A DNA stretch of 32,706 nucleotides from Massilia sp. UBA2604 (GTDB lineage Bacteria; Pseudomonadota; Gammaproteobacteria; Burkholderiales; Burkholderiaceae_D), in assembly GCA_002339265.1 (NCBI GenBank), contig DDKG01000311.1, positions 1 through 32,706 on the forward strand, read 5' to 3'. Made by a program: the position numbers and the translations under genes. Under the pieces are notes generated by a model that was given only the letters and a program-made list of their open reading frames with translations, was not told the origin of the DNA and did no database searches. Shown here in pieces: positions 24,498 to 32,264 of the stretch; the first letter of the stretch is position 1; each line of letters starts with the position of its first letter.

Positions 24498-25076
24498 ATG
24501 TCCTTCGCATGCGGCGCCTGGCTCCCGGCCACCGCCTGCGCTGCGGCCGGGCCTGCGCTCGACATCTTTTTCTACCTGATTCCCTCGGCCGCGCTGGCCG
24601 TGCTGCTTTGGATCGCCTCCAGCGCCCATCCCGGCTTCTTCGTTTTCACCGCCGCCGGCACCCTGTGCCATGAGCTTGCCCATTTCTCGGTGGGCCTGCT
24701 GACCAATGCCGAGCCGGTCGGCATGAGCGTCTTCCCGCGCCGCATCAAACGGCCCAAGGGCGGGCATAACTGGGAACTCGGCTCGGTCACCTTTGCCAAC
24801 CTGCGCTGGTACAACGCGGCTCCGGCCGCGCTGGCGCCGCTGCTGGTGCTGCTGGTGCCGGTCGGCGTGGCATGGTGGCGCACGCGGGGCGGCCTGGCCT
24901 TCGAGCCGGTCGACCTGGCCATCATGTTCTTCCTCGCGCCCCAGTTCCTGTCATTCTGGCCATCGCCGGTCGACTGGAAGCTGGCGGCCCGTTCCTGGCC
25001 CTGGGCGCCGCTGCTGGCGCTGGTCCTGGCTTGCTGGTATTTCAAGGATGCGGCCCTAGGGCTTATCAAGGCGTAA
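24498..25076 (+). CDS. Membrane protein with HExxH motif, putative metalloprotease
   Basis: This encodes 192 aa with about five hydrophobic helices (near 22-41, 46-66, 107-127, 137-154 and 166-182). LCHELAHFSVG carries H58-E59-x2-H62 inside or next to the second helix, the layout of M50-type intramembrane zinc proteases. FWPSPVDW (residues 153-160, Asp159) late in the protein could offer the third ligand, but it does not clearly match the usual N-x2-P-x4-DG motif. If it is a protease it is a very small one. It follows tdk by 8 bases and lacks its own clear ribosome binding site. Alternatively, HELAH may be structural. Confidence 0.75.
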   Translation: MSFACGAWLPATACAAAGPALDIFFYLIPSAALAVLLWIASSAHPGFFVFTAAGTLCHELAHFSVGLLTNAEPVGMSVFPRRIKRPKGGHNWELGSVTFANLRWYNAAPAALAPLLVLLVPVGVAWWRTRGGLAFEPVDLAIMFFLAPQFLSFWPSPVDWKLAARSWPWAPLLALVLACWYFKDAALGLIKA

Positions 25077-25259
25077 AGACTTGGCGAAAAATCGCTTACG
25101 GCAGACTTAATTCGCTCCGATTCCGGCGCTTCAAGCGGGACAAGCCGCCTCTGGCAGGTGGATCTATCCTGTAGAATGGACCGCAAAGCGCGGTATGGCT
25201 GGCTTATCGATATGTGGTCATGTCGCATCCGCAAGGAATTCCGTACGGAGAAACGCAGA

Positions 25260-27563
25260 ATGAAGAAGCACGTGCTCATCGCCGCCATGGCATTTGCCAT
25301 GTCCGCCCATGTGGTGACCGCACAGCCCGAGAAATCGGCTGCCATCGCAACGCCGGCGGCGCCTGCCAAGCCCGCAGACTCCAAGAAAGCCGCCCCGGCC
25401 CCGGCCTCGCTCGAGATGAAGCCGATCGCCGCCCAGACCCAGGCCGCCCTGTGGGCCTCGCGTGTGCTGGGCCGCTACCACTACAGCCCAATTCCGCTCG
25501 ACGACGCGATGTCGGTCAAGATCTTCGACAATTATTTCGATGGACTCGACGGCGAGAAGCTGTATTTCGTCCAGGCCGACCTGGATCACTTCGCCGCTCT
25601 GCGCACCAAGATGGACGACGCCATCAACAACGAAGACCTGACCGCGCCGTTCGCCATCTACAACCTGTACCAGAAGCGCTTCGCCGAACGCATGGCCTAT
25701 GCGCGCGGCCTGCTCAAGACCAAGTTCGACTTCACTTCCGACGAGACCATGGAGCTCGACCGCGAGAAGGCGACCTGGGCCAAGAGCGAGGACGAAATCC
25801 GCGACCTGTGGCGCAAGCGCGTCAAGAACGACTGGCTGCGTCTCAAGCTCGCAGGCAAGGACGACAAATCGATCCGCGAAACGCTGGATAAACGCTACGA
25901 CAACTACGTCAACCGCATCCGCAAGCTGAACAACGAGGACGTGTTCCAGATGTTCATGAATGCGTATGCGACTGCGATCGAGCCGCACACCAACTACATG
26001 GCCCCGCGCTCGGCCGACAATTTCGACATTGCGATGCGCCTGTCGCTCGAAGGCATCGGCTGCGTGCTGCAGTCGCGCGATGACTACACCGTCATTCGCG
26101 AGGTCGTGCCGGGCAGCCCGGCCGATAAATCGGGCAAGCTGAAGGTCGGCGACCGCATCGTCGGCGTGGCCCAGGGCGACAAGCCGTTCGTCGATGTGCT
26201 GGGCTGGCGCCTGGACGATGTGGTGGCGCTGGTGCGCGGCGAGAAGGGCTCGACCGTGCGCCTTGACGTGATTCCGGGCGACGGCGGCGTCGACGCCAAG
26301 CACATCACCGTATCGATGGTGCGCAACAAGATCAGCATGGAAGAGCAGGCCGCCAAGAAGTCGATCATCAAGGTCAAGGAAAACGGCGTCGAGCGCCGCA
26401 TCGGCGTCATTGCGCTGCCGACCTTCTACCAGGACTTCGAAGCGCGCCGCAAGGGCGAGAAGGATTTCCGCAGCGCGACCCGCGACGTCGAACGCATTCT
26501 GACCGAACTCAAGAAAGAGAAGGTCGACAATGTTCTGATCGACCTGCGCAACAACGGCGGCGGCTCGCTGACCGAGGCGGTCGAACTGACCGGCCTGTTC
26601 ATCGACAAGGGTCCGGTCGTCATGCAGCGTACCGCCGAAGGCCGGGTCGAAGTCGAGAGCGACACCAAGCCGGGCCTGGCCTGGGATGGCCCGATGGGCG
26701 TCCTGATCAACCGCGGTTCGGCCTCGGCGTCCGAGATTTTCGCGGCGGCGATCCAGGATTACGGCCGCGGCCTCGTGATCGGCGAGCCCAGTTTCGGCAA
26801 GGGCACGGTTCAGACCCTGATCGACCTCGACCGCTTCGCGCCGAACGAGAAGATGCGCTACGGCGAGCTGAAGATGACCATCGCCCAGTTCTTCCGCATC
26901 AATGGCGGCACCACGCAGCTGCGCGGCGTGACGCCCGACATCAAGCTGCCGGTGCTGACCGATATGGACACCTTCGGCGAATCGTCCTACGACAATGCGC
27001 TGCCGTGGGTGGCGATCAAGCCGGCGCAATACATGCCGCTGGGCGACCTGAAGGAACTGGTGGCGCCGCTGCAGAAGCGCCATGAAGAACGCATCGCCAG
27101 CGACAAGGACTTCCAGTTCCTGCAAGAAGACATCAACGAAGTGCTGAAGCTGCGCAAGGAGAACGTCATCTCGCTGAACGAAGCCGTGCGGCGCAAGGAG
27201 CGCGATGCCCAGGATGCCCGCTCCAAGCTGCGAGAAGCGCGCCTGGCCGGCACCTCGACGACGCCGGGTGAGCCAGCAAGCGGCCCAGGCAGCGCCGAGA
27301 AGCGCGCCGAGACGCCGGATCCTACCAAGCCAGAGAAATCGGTGGTTGCCCTGCGCGGGACCCCGCGCCAGGACGATGGCCTGCAAGGTGACGAACGCGA
27401 TCTCCAGGCAGAACTGGCGGCTGAGAAGGCGGCCAAGGATGCCAAGGACGTGATGCTGCAAGAGGCGGCGAATATCCTGGCGGACGAGGTCGGCATGCTG
27501 AAGACCGATACCCGGATGGCATCGCGCGTGATGCCGTATATGACGGTGGTCGATAGCAAGTAA
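25260..27563 (+). CDS. prc: Tail-specific C-terminal processing protease (Prc/Tsp type)
   Basis: This encodes 767 aa from the ATG at 25260 (GGAG 10 bases upstream), opening a Sec signal peptide (MKKHVLIAAMAFAMSAHVVTA). The frame is open back to 25158 without a plausible start. The long helical N-terminal domain is present (LDDAMSVKIFDNYFDGLDGEKLYF). A PDZ domain follows (DDYTVIREVVPGSPADKSGKLKVGDRIVGV). The S41 protease core has catalytic Ser489 in GSASASEIFAAAIQDYGRG and Lys514 in SFGKGTVQ, 25 residues apart as in E. coli Prc. It degrades or trims periplasmic proteins from the C-terminus. The final third is extra long, with a Pro/Thr-rich linker and a charged helix. TAGAAT at 25172-25177 may be its -10. 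Confidence 0.94.
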   Translation: MKKHVLIAAMAFAMSAHVVTAQPEKSAAIATPAAPAKPADSKKAAPAPASLEMKPIAAQTQAALWASRVLGRYHYSPIPLDDAMSVKIFDNYFDGLDGEKLYFVQADLDHFAALRTKMDDAINNEDLTAPFAIYNLYQKRFAERMAYARGLLKTKFDFTSDETMELDREKATWAKSEDEIRDLWRKRVKNDWLRLKLAGKDDKSIRETLDKRYDNYVNRIRKLNNEDVFQMFMNAYATAIEPHTNYMAPRSADNFDIAMRLSLEGIGCVLQSRDDYTVIREVVPGSPADKSGKLKVGDRIVGVAQGDKPFVDVLGWRLDDVVALVRGEKGSTVRLDVIPGDGGVDAKHITVSMVRNKISMEEQAAKKSIIKVKENGVERRIGVIALPTFYQDFEARRKGEKDFRSATRDVERILTELKKEKVDNVLIDLRNNGGGSLTEAVELTGLFIDKGPVVMQRTAEGRVEVESDTKPGLAWDGPMGVLINRGSASASEIFAAAIQDYGRGLVIGEPSFGKGTVQTLIDLDRFAPNEKMRYGELKMTIAQFFRINGGTTQLRGVTPDIKLPVLTDMDTFGESSYDNALPWVAIKPAQYMPLGDLKELVAPLQKRHEERIASDKDFQFLQEDINEVLKLRKENVISLNEAVRRKERDAQDARSKLREARLAGTSTTPGEPASGPGSAEKRAETPDPTKPEKSVVALRGTPRQDDGLQGDERDLQAELAAEKAAKDAKDVMLQEAANILADEVGMLKTDTRMASRVMPYMTVVDSK

Positions 27564-27936
27564 GGTCGACGACCGCGCGGCGAACACCGCGCCGCGCCTC
27601 ATCGAAGGGCCGCATCGTGAAAGGTGCGGCCTTTTTATTTGGCATTCTCGACAACTGATGCTGAGCGCGTTTCTTGCTGGAATAACTAGTAGAGTTGTCA
27701 GGGGGAGACCGCCGCCAGACTCGCCTTATTCGAAATTACATGTTCTGCTGGTAAGTAAAGATATAAAATGGCTTTGCTGTCAATAGCGCTTAACATGGTA
27801 TAGAGATGCTCTAACTCGACAATAAAATCGCATGCACGATTTGAGGTTGGTCAAAAACTAAGTTTTTTTGGTTTGTGGTACGATAACTCCGTAGTTGTAA
27901 AAATAATAATCCTTACTTATCTTAGGAGTTATCTAC
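27564..27936. other. Intergenic stretch before the PEP-CTERM gene
   Basis: It holds the prc terminator at 27608-27636. From about 27700 it becomes strongly AT-rich and contains a small hairpin AAAAAC-TAA-GTTTTT near 27855. This is the likely promoter region of the PEP-CTERM gene. No gene is seen. Confidence 0.6.
27608..27636 (+). terminator. Rho-independent terminator of prc
   Basis: Stem GGCCGCATC / GGTGCGGCC (one G-T pair) with loop GTGAAA, then five T, 45 bases after the prc stop. Confidence 0.88.
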
Positions 27937-28695
27937 ATGTCAACACGTCACCTCGTTGTTGCTGCCTTGCTGGCCTGTGCCGGTGCGGCCCAGGCAGATG
28001 TCGTTTCGACGACAGGCTTCCAGAATGGATGGACCGCCGGTAATGGCACCAGTGTGATCGGTTCGGGTGTGCTCGGTAGTGACGTCAGCCTGGTTGGCGG
28101 CGTCGCGCACGGCACTACCGGTAACCTGATCGGGAAGGCCAGCGCCAGCCTGTCGTCCGCCGATGCACAGAAACTCTTCGTCCAGCAAGGCATCGACGCC
28201 GCCTATGTGCTGAGCGCCGGTAACGGCCTGCTGGCAGCCCGCTACGGTAACTCGGTCTCGGTCATCAACGACGGCGACGGCGTGAAGATCGTGCCTGGCC
28301 AGAATGCGGGTGGCGGCGCCGCAGCGCCTGGCGCTCCGATCGGCGGCGCTCCAGCTGCTGGCGGTGGTGGCGGCGGCGGCGGTGCCGGCGCCCCGGTCGG
28401 TGGCGGCGGCGCGCCTGTGGGCGGCGGCAGCCCAGCCCCAGGTGGCGGCAGCGCGGCGCCAGGCGGCAACGCCGGCAGCCCTGCAGCGCCAGGCTCGGGC
28501 AGCGACAGCGGTGGTGGCAACGTGATCGTGCCGTCGCCGGATGTCGATCCGGTCTTTACCCTGCCAGTGCAGGACCAGATCGGCGCACTGCCGGACCAGG
28601 TCAACGCCGTGCCGGAACCAGGCACCATCGCGCTGATGCTGGCTGGCCTGGTGGGCGCCGGCGCTTTCTCGCGCCGCCGCAACGCCAAGCAGTAA
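27937..28695 (+). CDS. PEP-CTERM sorted exoprotein, Gly-rich
   Basis: This encodes 252 aa. It has a signal peptide (residues 1-20, cut after AQA), a folded-looking part (21 to about 120), and a Gly/Ala/Pro low-complexity linker (about 125-194, GGGAP-type repeats). The C-terminal sorting tag is VPEPGT (225-230) followed by a hydrophobic helix and RRR (246-249). PEP-CTERM proteins are cut by exosortase and released or attached in strains that make exopolysaccharide. Exosortase itself is not in the window. AGGAG gives a strong ribosome binding site. The linker length is likely variable by repeat slippage. The function of the folded part is unknown. Confidence 0.92.
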   Translation: MSTRHLVVAALLACAGAAQADVVSTTGFQNGWTAGNGTSVIGSGVLGSDVSLVGGVAHGTTGNLIGKASASLSSADAQKLFVQQGIDAAYVLSAGNGLLAARYGNSVSVINDGDGVKIVPGQNAGGGAAAPGAPIGGAPAAGGGGGGGGAGAPVGGGGAPVGGGSPAPGGGSAAPGGNAGSPAAPGSGSDSGGGNVIVPSPDVDPVFTLPVQDQIGALPDQVNAVPEPGTIALMLAGLVGAGAFSRRRNAKQ

Positions 28696-28701
28696 TCATC
28701 C

Positions 28702-28728
28702 CCCGGGCCTGGCCAGTCCAGGCTCGGG
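28702..28728 (+). terminator. Hairpin after the PEP-CTERM gene
   Basis: An 11-bp stem CCCGGGCCTGG / CCAGGCTCGGG with one G-T pair and a 5-base loop, only 6 bases after the stop. The T-tract is just TT, so termination may be partial. TACAAT at 28735-28740 may be the -10 of the next operon. Confidence 0.5.
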
Positions 28729-28788
28729 TTCAGGTACAATCCTTGTGAACGATCGTGCTATTCATGACGGCAACAACAAGGAGACGAC

Positions 28789-29991
28789 GTGGACCTTTAC
28801 TACTCCGACGAGGACCTGGCCTTCCGCGACCAGGTCCGCGCTTTTATCGCTTCTTATCTTCCCCCTGAACTCCAGCACAAGGTCCGCCAGCACCTGCGCC
28901 TGACCCGCGACGACTATGTCCGCTGGCACCGCATCCTGGCCGCCCAGGGCTGGGCCGCGCCCGGCTGGCCGGTCGAATACGGCGGCCCCGGCTGGACGGC
29001 GGTGCAGCGCCACATCTTCGAGGAAGAATGCGCGCTGGCCGGCACGCCGCAAGTGCTGCCGTTCGGCGTCAATATGGTGGCGCCGGTAATCATGGCCTTC
29101 GGCAGCCAGCAGCAGAAGGATTACTACCTGCCGCGCATCCTGTCCTGCGAGGACTGGTGGTGCCAGGGCTATTCCGAACCCGGCGCCGGCTCCGACCTGG
29201 CCGCACTCAAGACGGACGCCCGCCGGGTGCAGGACAGCGACGGCGACTACTACCTCGTCAACGGCCAGAAGACCTGGACCACCCTGGCCCAACATGCCGA
29301 CATGATCTTCTGCCTGGTGCGCACCGATGCCGGCGTGCGCAAGCAGGAGGGCATTTCCTTCCTCCTCATCGACATGCGCAGTCCCGGCGTTACGGTGCGC
29401 CCGATCGCGATGCTCGACGAAGACCATGAGGTCAACGAAGTCTTCTTCGACGACGTCAGGGTGCCGGTTGCTAACCTGGTGGGCCAGGAAAACCGCGGCT
29501 GGACCTACGCCAAATACCTGCTCGGCCACGAGCGCACCGGCATCGCCGCCGTCGGCCGCTCCAAGCGCGAACTGGGCTTCGTCAAGCGCCTGGCGCTGCG
29601 CGAGCGCAAGCGCGGACGGCCGCTGCTCGACGATCCCCTGTTCGGCGCGAAGGTGGCCGCGCTCGAGATCGAGTTGATGGCGCTCGAGATGACGGTGCTG
29701 CGCGTGCTGGCCAGGGGCGAAGCCGCCCCCGGCCCCGAGGCCTCGATGCTGAAGATCAAGGGCACCGAGATCCAGCAGGCGCTCACCGAACTGATGGTCG
29801 AGGCGGCCGGCCCGCTGGCGCTGCCCTTCGATCCAGCCTACCTGGCCGGAGAACGAGATCATGCGATCGCGGGCGACGACGCCGCGGCCCCGCTGGCGGG
29901 CTATTACTTCAACTACCGCAAGACCTCGATCTATGGCGGGTCGAACGAAATCCAACGCAACATCATCTCCCAGGTGATCCTGGGACTGTGA
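28789..29991 (+). CDS. Acyl-CoA dehydrogenase, catalytic (large-type) subunit
   Basis: This encodes 400 aa from a GTG at 28789 with AAGGAG upstream. It has the full ACAD fold: the helical N-terminal domain, YSEPGAGSDLAALKT in the flavin-binding beta domain, and C-terminal YGGSNEIQRNII. The Glu found in the YEGT motif of medium-chain enzymes is Gly here. A candidate base is Glu248 in HERTGIA, the helix-G position used by isovaleryl-CoA dehydrogenase. It oxidises an acyl-CoA to the 2-enoyl-CoA and passes electrons to ETF. It is the first of four overlapping or abutting genes, with an unlike ACAD second, as in PimC-PimD and steroid FadE pairs. The substrate is unknown. Confidence 0.9.
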   Translation: MDLYYSDEDLAFRDQVRAFIASYLPPELQHKVRQHLRLTRDDYVRWHRILAAQGWAAPGWPVEYGGPGWTAVQRHIFEEECALAGTPQVLPFGVNMVAPVIMAFGSQQQKDYYLPRILSCEDWWCQGYSEPGAGSDLAALKTDARRVQDSDGDYYLVNGQKTWTTLAQHADMIFCLVRTDAGVRKQEGISFLLIDMRSPGVTVRPIAMLDEDHEVNEVFFDDVRVPVANLVGQENRGWTYAKYLLGHERTGIAAVGRSKRELGFVKRLALRERKRGRPLLDDPLFGAKVAALEIELMALEMTVLRVLARGEAAPGPEASMLKIKGTEIQQALTELMVEAAGPLALPFDPAYLAGERDHAIAGDDAAAPLAGYYFNYRKTSIYGGSNEIQRNIISQVILGL

Positions 29992-29998
29992 GGACGGC

Positions 29999-31252
29999 AT
30001 GCATTTCGAACTGAACGAGGAACAGCAGCAGCTGGCCGATGCGATCCGGCGCTGGATCGGCCGCGACTACGGCTTCGAGACGCGGCGCGCGATCGTCCAT
30101 TCCGAATCGGGCGTCTCGCCCGACGCCTGGGCGACGATGGTGGAACTGGGCCTGACGGCGCTGCCGGTGCCCGAGGAAAATGGCGGCTTTGGCGGCGACG
30201 CCCTTGCCATGTTCGCCGTGATGCAGGAACTCGGCCGTGGACTGGTGGTCGAACCGTATGTGGCGACGGTGATGGGCGCCGAATTCCTGCGCCTGGGTGG
30301 CAGGCACGGTGCGCTGCTCGAGCGGGTCGCCGGCGGTGACCTGAAGCTCGCCTGCGCGCTGGGCGAGCGTGCTTCGCGCCACGACGCCTTCGACATCGCC
30401 ACCCGGGGCGAGGCTGTCGATGGCGGCTACCGCCTGCATGGGGAGAAGCGGGTGGTGCTGCATGGCGCGGAAGCCGATGGGTTGATCGTGTCGGCCCGCG
30501 GCGCGCAGAACGCGGCGGGCGTGGAAAGCGCAGGGAGTGCGGCGGGTGAGCAAGGCATGGAGGGCGTGAGCCTGTTCATGGTGCCGCGCGACAGCGCCGG
30601 CCTGCGCGTCACGGGCTACCGCACGCTCGATGGCTTGCGTGCCGCAGACGTGGTGCTCGACGGCGTGGTGGTCGGGCAAGATGCCGTTATCGGCCGGGTT
30701 GAGGAGGGCGGCGCCATTCTCGACGCGGCGCTGGATTACGGCGCCGGCCTGCTGTGCGCCGAGGCGCTGGGAGCGATGGAGGCGCTGTTCGACACGACGC
30801 TCGAGTATCTCAAGACGCGCCAGCAGTTCGGCGCGCCGATCGGCAAGTTCCAGGCGCTGCAGCACCGGATGGCCGACATGGCGATCCACCTCGAACAGGC
30901 GCGGTCGATGGCCTTGCTCGCGGCGCTGGCCCTGGCGCGTTCGCGCGGAGTCGCCAGCGGTGATGCTGGCGACGGTGCGGGCGATGGCGGAAATGATGGC
31001 GGAAGTGACGGCGGCAGTGACGGCGGTGCGGCGCGCCGGCGCGTGGTGTCGGCTGCCAAGTACCGCGTGGGCCTGGCCGCGCGCTTCATCGGCCAGGGCG
31101 CCATCCAGCTGCATGGCGGCATGGGCGTGACCGACGAACTGCCGGCCTCGCACTATTTCAAGCGCCTGTCGATGATCGAACTGACGCTGGGCGATATGGA
31201 CCACCACCTGGAACGCTTCATTGCGCAGCCAGGCTTCCGGGAGGCGGCATGA
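29999..31252 (+). CDS. Acyl-CoA dehydrogenase, divergent (small-type) subunit
   Basis: This encodes 417 aa. The ATG is 7 bases after the previous stop, with AGGACGG before it. The ACAD fold is recognisable (FELNEEQQQLADAIRRWIG, then KTRQQFGAPIGKFQALQHRMADM and IQLHGGMGVTDELPASHYFKRL). The flavin-loop motif EPGAGSD of the partner is absent (CALGERASRHDAFDIATR instead). This asymmetry is known from heterotetrameric ACADs with only two FAD sites. Residues 321-343 are a Gly/Asp insertion made of DGGN/DGGS units inside the C-terminal helical domain, encoded by a 12-bp tandem repeat. A second Ala/Gly-rich loop lies near residues 168-183. Confidence 0.88.
   Translation: MHFELNEEQQQLADAIRRWIGRDYGFETRRAIVHSESGVSPDAWATMVELGLTALPVPEENGGFGGDALAMFAVMQELGRGLVVEPYVATVMGAEFLRLGGRHGALLERVAGGDLKLACALGERASRHDAFDIATRGEAVDGGYRLHGEKRVVLHGAEADGLIVSARGAQNAAGVESAGSAAGEQGMEGVSLFMVPRDSAGLRVTGYRTLDGLRAADVVLDGVVVGQDAVIGRVEEGGAILDAALDYGAGLLCAEALGAMEALFDTTLEYLKTRQQFGAPIGKFQALQHRMADMAIHLEQARSMALLAALALARSRGVASGDAGDGAGDGGNDGGSDGGSDGGAARRRVVSAAKYRVGLAARFIGQGAIQLHGGMGVTDELPASHYFKRLSMIELTLGDMDHHLERFIAQPGFREAA
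30983..31030 (+). repeat. In-frame 12-bp tandem repeat, four units
   Basis: Units GATGGCGGAAAT, GATGGCGGAAGT, GACGGCGGCAGT and GACGGCGGTGCG encode DGGN-DGGS-DGGS-DGGA within the small ACAD subunit. Slippage would change length without breaking the frame. Confidence 0.85.
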
Positions 31253-31782
31253 CGGCAGCACCAGATTCAGCGGCGGGCTTGCCGGCGGATGCGCGCGGAG
31301 ACATCCCGGCGGGCGCACGCACCGGCAAGCGCTGGTATTTCGAAGATTTCTACCCTGGTCAACAGATCGACCTGGGAGAGCGCACCGTCACCGAAGCCGA
31401 GATCCTCGCCTTCGCCCACGCCTTCGATCCCCAGTCCTTCCATGTCGACGCCGAGGCGGCGCAGGCTTCGCCTTACGGCGGCCTGATCGCCAGCGGCTGG
31501 CATACCTGCAGCATGATGATGCGCATGGTGGTCGACGGCTTGCTGAACGCGGCCGACGGCATGGGCTCGCCCGGCCTGGACGGCGTGCGCTGGCTGCAGC
31601 CGGTGCGCGCCGGCGACACCTTGCGCGTGCACTACCTCACGCGCCAGGTCAAGGCATCCAGCAGCAAACCCGATCGCGGCGTCGTCTGGTCGACCTGGAC
31701 CGCCACCAACCAGCACGGCGTCCAGGTGTGCAAGGTCGACGGCATCGGCCTCTATGGGCGCCGGCCCGCCAAGGAGAATTGA
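31249..31782 (+). CDS. MaoC-family enoyl-CoA hydratase, subunit 1
   Basis: This encodes 177 aa. The ATG overlaps the preceding stop (ATGA), so translation is coupled. It is a hot-dog fold of the MaoC/hydratase-2 type: WYFEDFYPGQQIDLGERTVTEAEILAFA, then FAHAFDPQSFHVDAEAA...GGLIASGWHT, where Asp and His of D-x4-H form the hydratase pair. It adds water to a 2-enoyl-CoA to give the (R)-3-hydroxyacyl-CoA. With the ACAD pair upstream this makes the first two steps of a beta-oxidation-like spiral. The N-terminal 25 residues are a disordered extra. Confidence 0.9.
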   Translation: MTAAPDSAAGLPADARGDIPAGARTGKRWYFEDFYPGQQIDLGERTVTEAEILAFAHAFDPQSFHVDAEAAQASPYGGLIASGWHTCSMMMRMVVDGLLNAADGMGSPGLDGVRWLQPVRAGDTLRVHYLTRQVKASSSKPDRGVVWSTWTATNQHGVQVCKVDGIGLYGRRPAKEN

Positions 31783-32237
31783 TGGCTACCACGATCGCAC
31801 TCGATGCGCTGCCGGCCCGTGCCGGCAGCGAAGTCGCCGTCTCCGACTGGTTCGAGGTCGGGCAAGACCGCATCGCCACCTTCGCCGAAGCCACCGACGA
31901 TCGCCAGTGGATCCATCTCGATCCCGAGCGCTGCAAGCGCGAGTCGCCGTTCGGCCAGCCGGTGGCGCACGGCTTCCTTACCCTGTCGCTGCTGCCGGCG
32001 ATGCTCACCAGCGCCCTGGCAATCGAGGGCATGCGCATGGGCGTCAACTACGGGCTGAACAAGGTGCGTTTCCCGAGTCCGCTGCCGGCCGGCAGCCGCG
32101 TGCGCGGGCGCTGGACCTTGCGCGGCGCCGATGCGGTGGCCGGCGGCTGGCAGTTCACCTGGGACGTGACGATCGAGGCCGACGGCGCAGCCAAGCCCGT
32201 GTGCGTGGCCGAGTTCCTGATCCGCTGCTACGCCTGA
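31782..32237 (+). CDS. MaoC-family enoyl-CoA hydratase, subunit 2
   Basis: This encodes 151 aa. The ATG shares its A with the preceding TGA, and AAGGAG lies 6 bases before, so the long upstream open frame is not used. It is a NodN/PhaJ-like single hot-dog domain: VGQDRIATFAEATDDRQWIHLDPERC...PVAHGFLTLSLLP contains the D-x4-H pair and the G-F/Y-L-T-L motif. Two unlike MaoC proteins in a row often form a heteromer, as ChsH1-ChsH2 do in steroid side-chain breakdown. It could act on the product of the ACAD pair, or feed (R)-hydroxyacyl-CoA to PHA synthesis. Confidence 0.9.
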   Translation: MATTIALDALPARAGSEVAVSDWFEVGQDRIATFAEATDDRQWIHLDPERCKRESPFGQPVAHGFLTLSLLPAMLTSALAIEGMRMGVNYGLNKVRFPSPLPAGSRVRGRWTLRGADAVAGGWQFTWDVTIEADGAAKPVCVAEFLIRCYA

Positions 32238-32238
32238 A

Positions 32239-32264
32239 GCGCTTGAAGCAACACCTTCAAGCGC
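32239..32264. terminator. Hairpin between convergent maoC-type and GGDEF genes
   Basis: Perfect 10-bp stem GCGCTTGAAG / CTTCAAGCGC with loop CAACAC. It begins just after the MaoC stop and covers the stop codon of the GGDEF gene. It lacks a clear T-tract, so the terminator role is uncertain. Confidence 0.5.

Noticed and set aside
25218..27602. 794-residue open frame antisense to prc, and similar long antisense frames at 8324-10405, 12994-15084, 20669-22471, 1450-2784, 2769-4046 and 4083-5360
   Set aside because: They mirror real genes in GC-rich DNA with strong third-position bias. The products are His/Arg/Val-rich with no motif, and the sense genes carry clear families.
27860..27900. Sigma-54 type promoter before the PEP-CTERM gene
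   Set aside because: TGGTACG resembles a -24 element, but the expected GC of the -12 element is not at the right distance.
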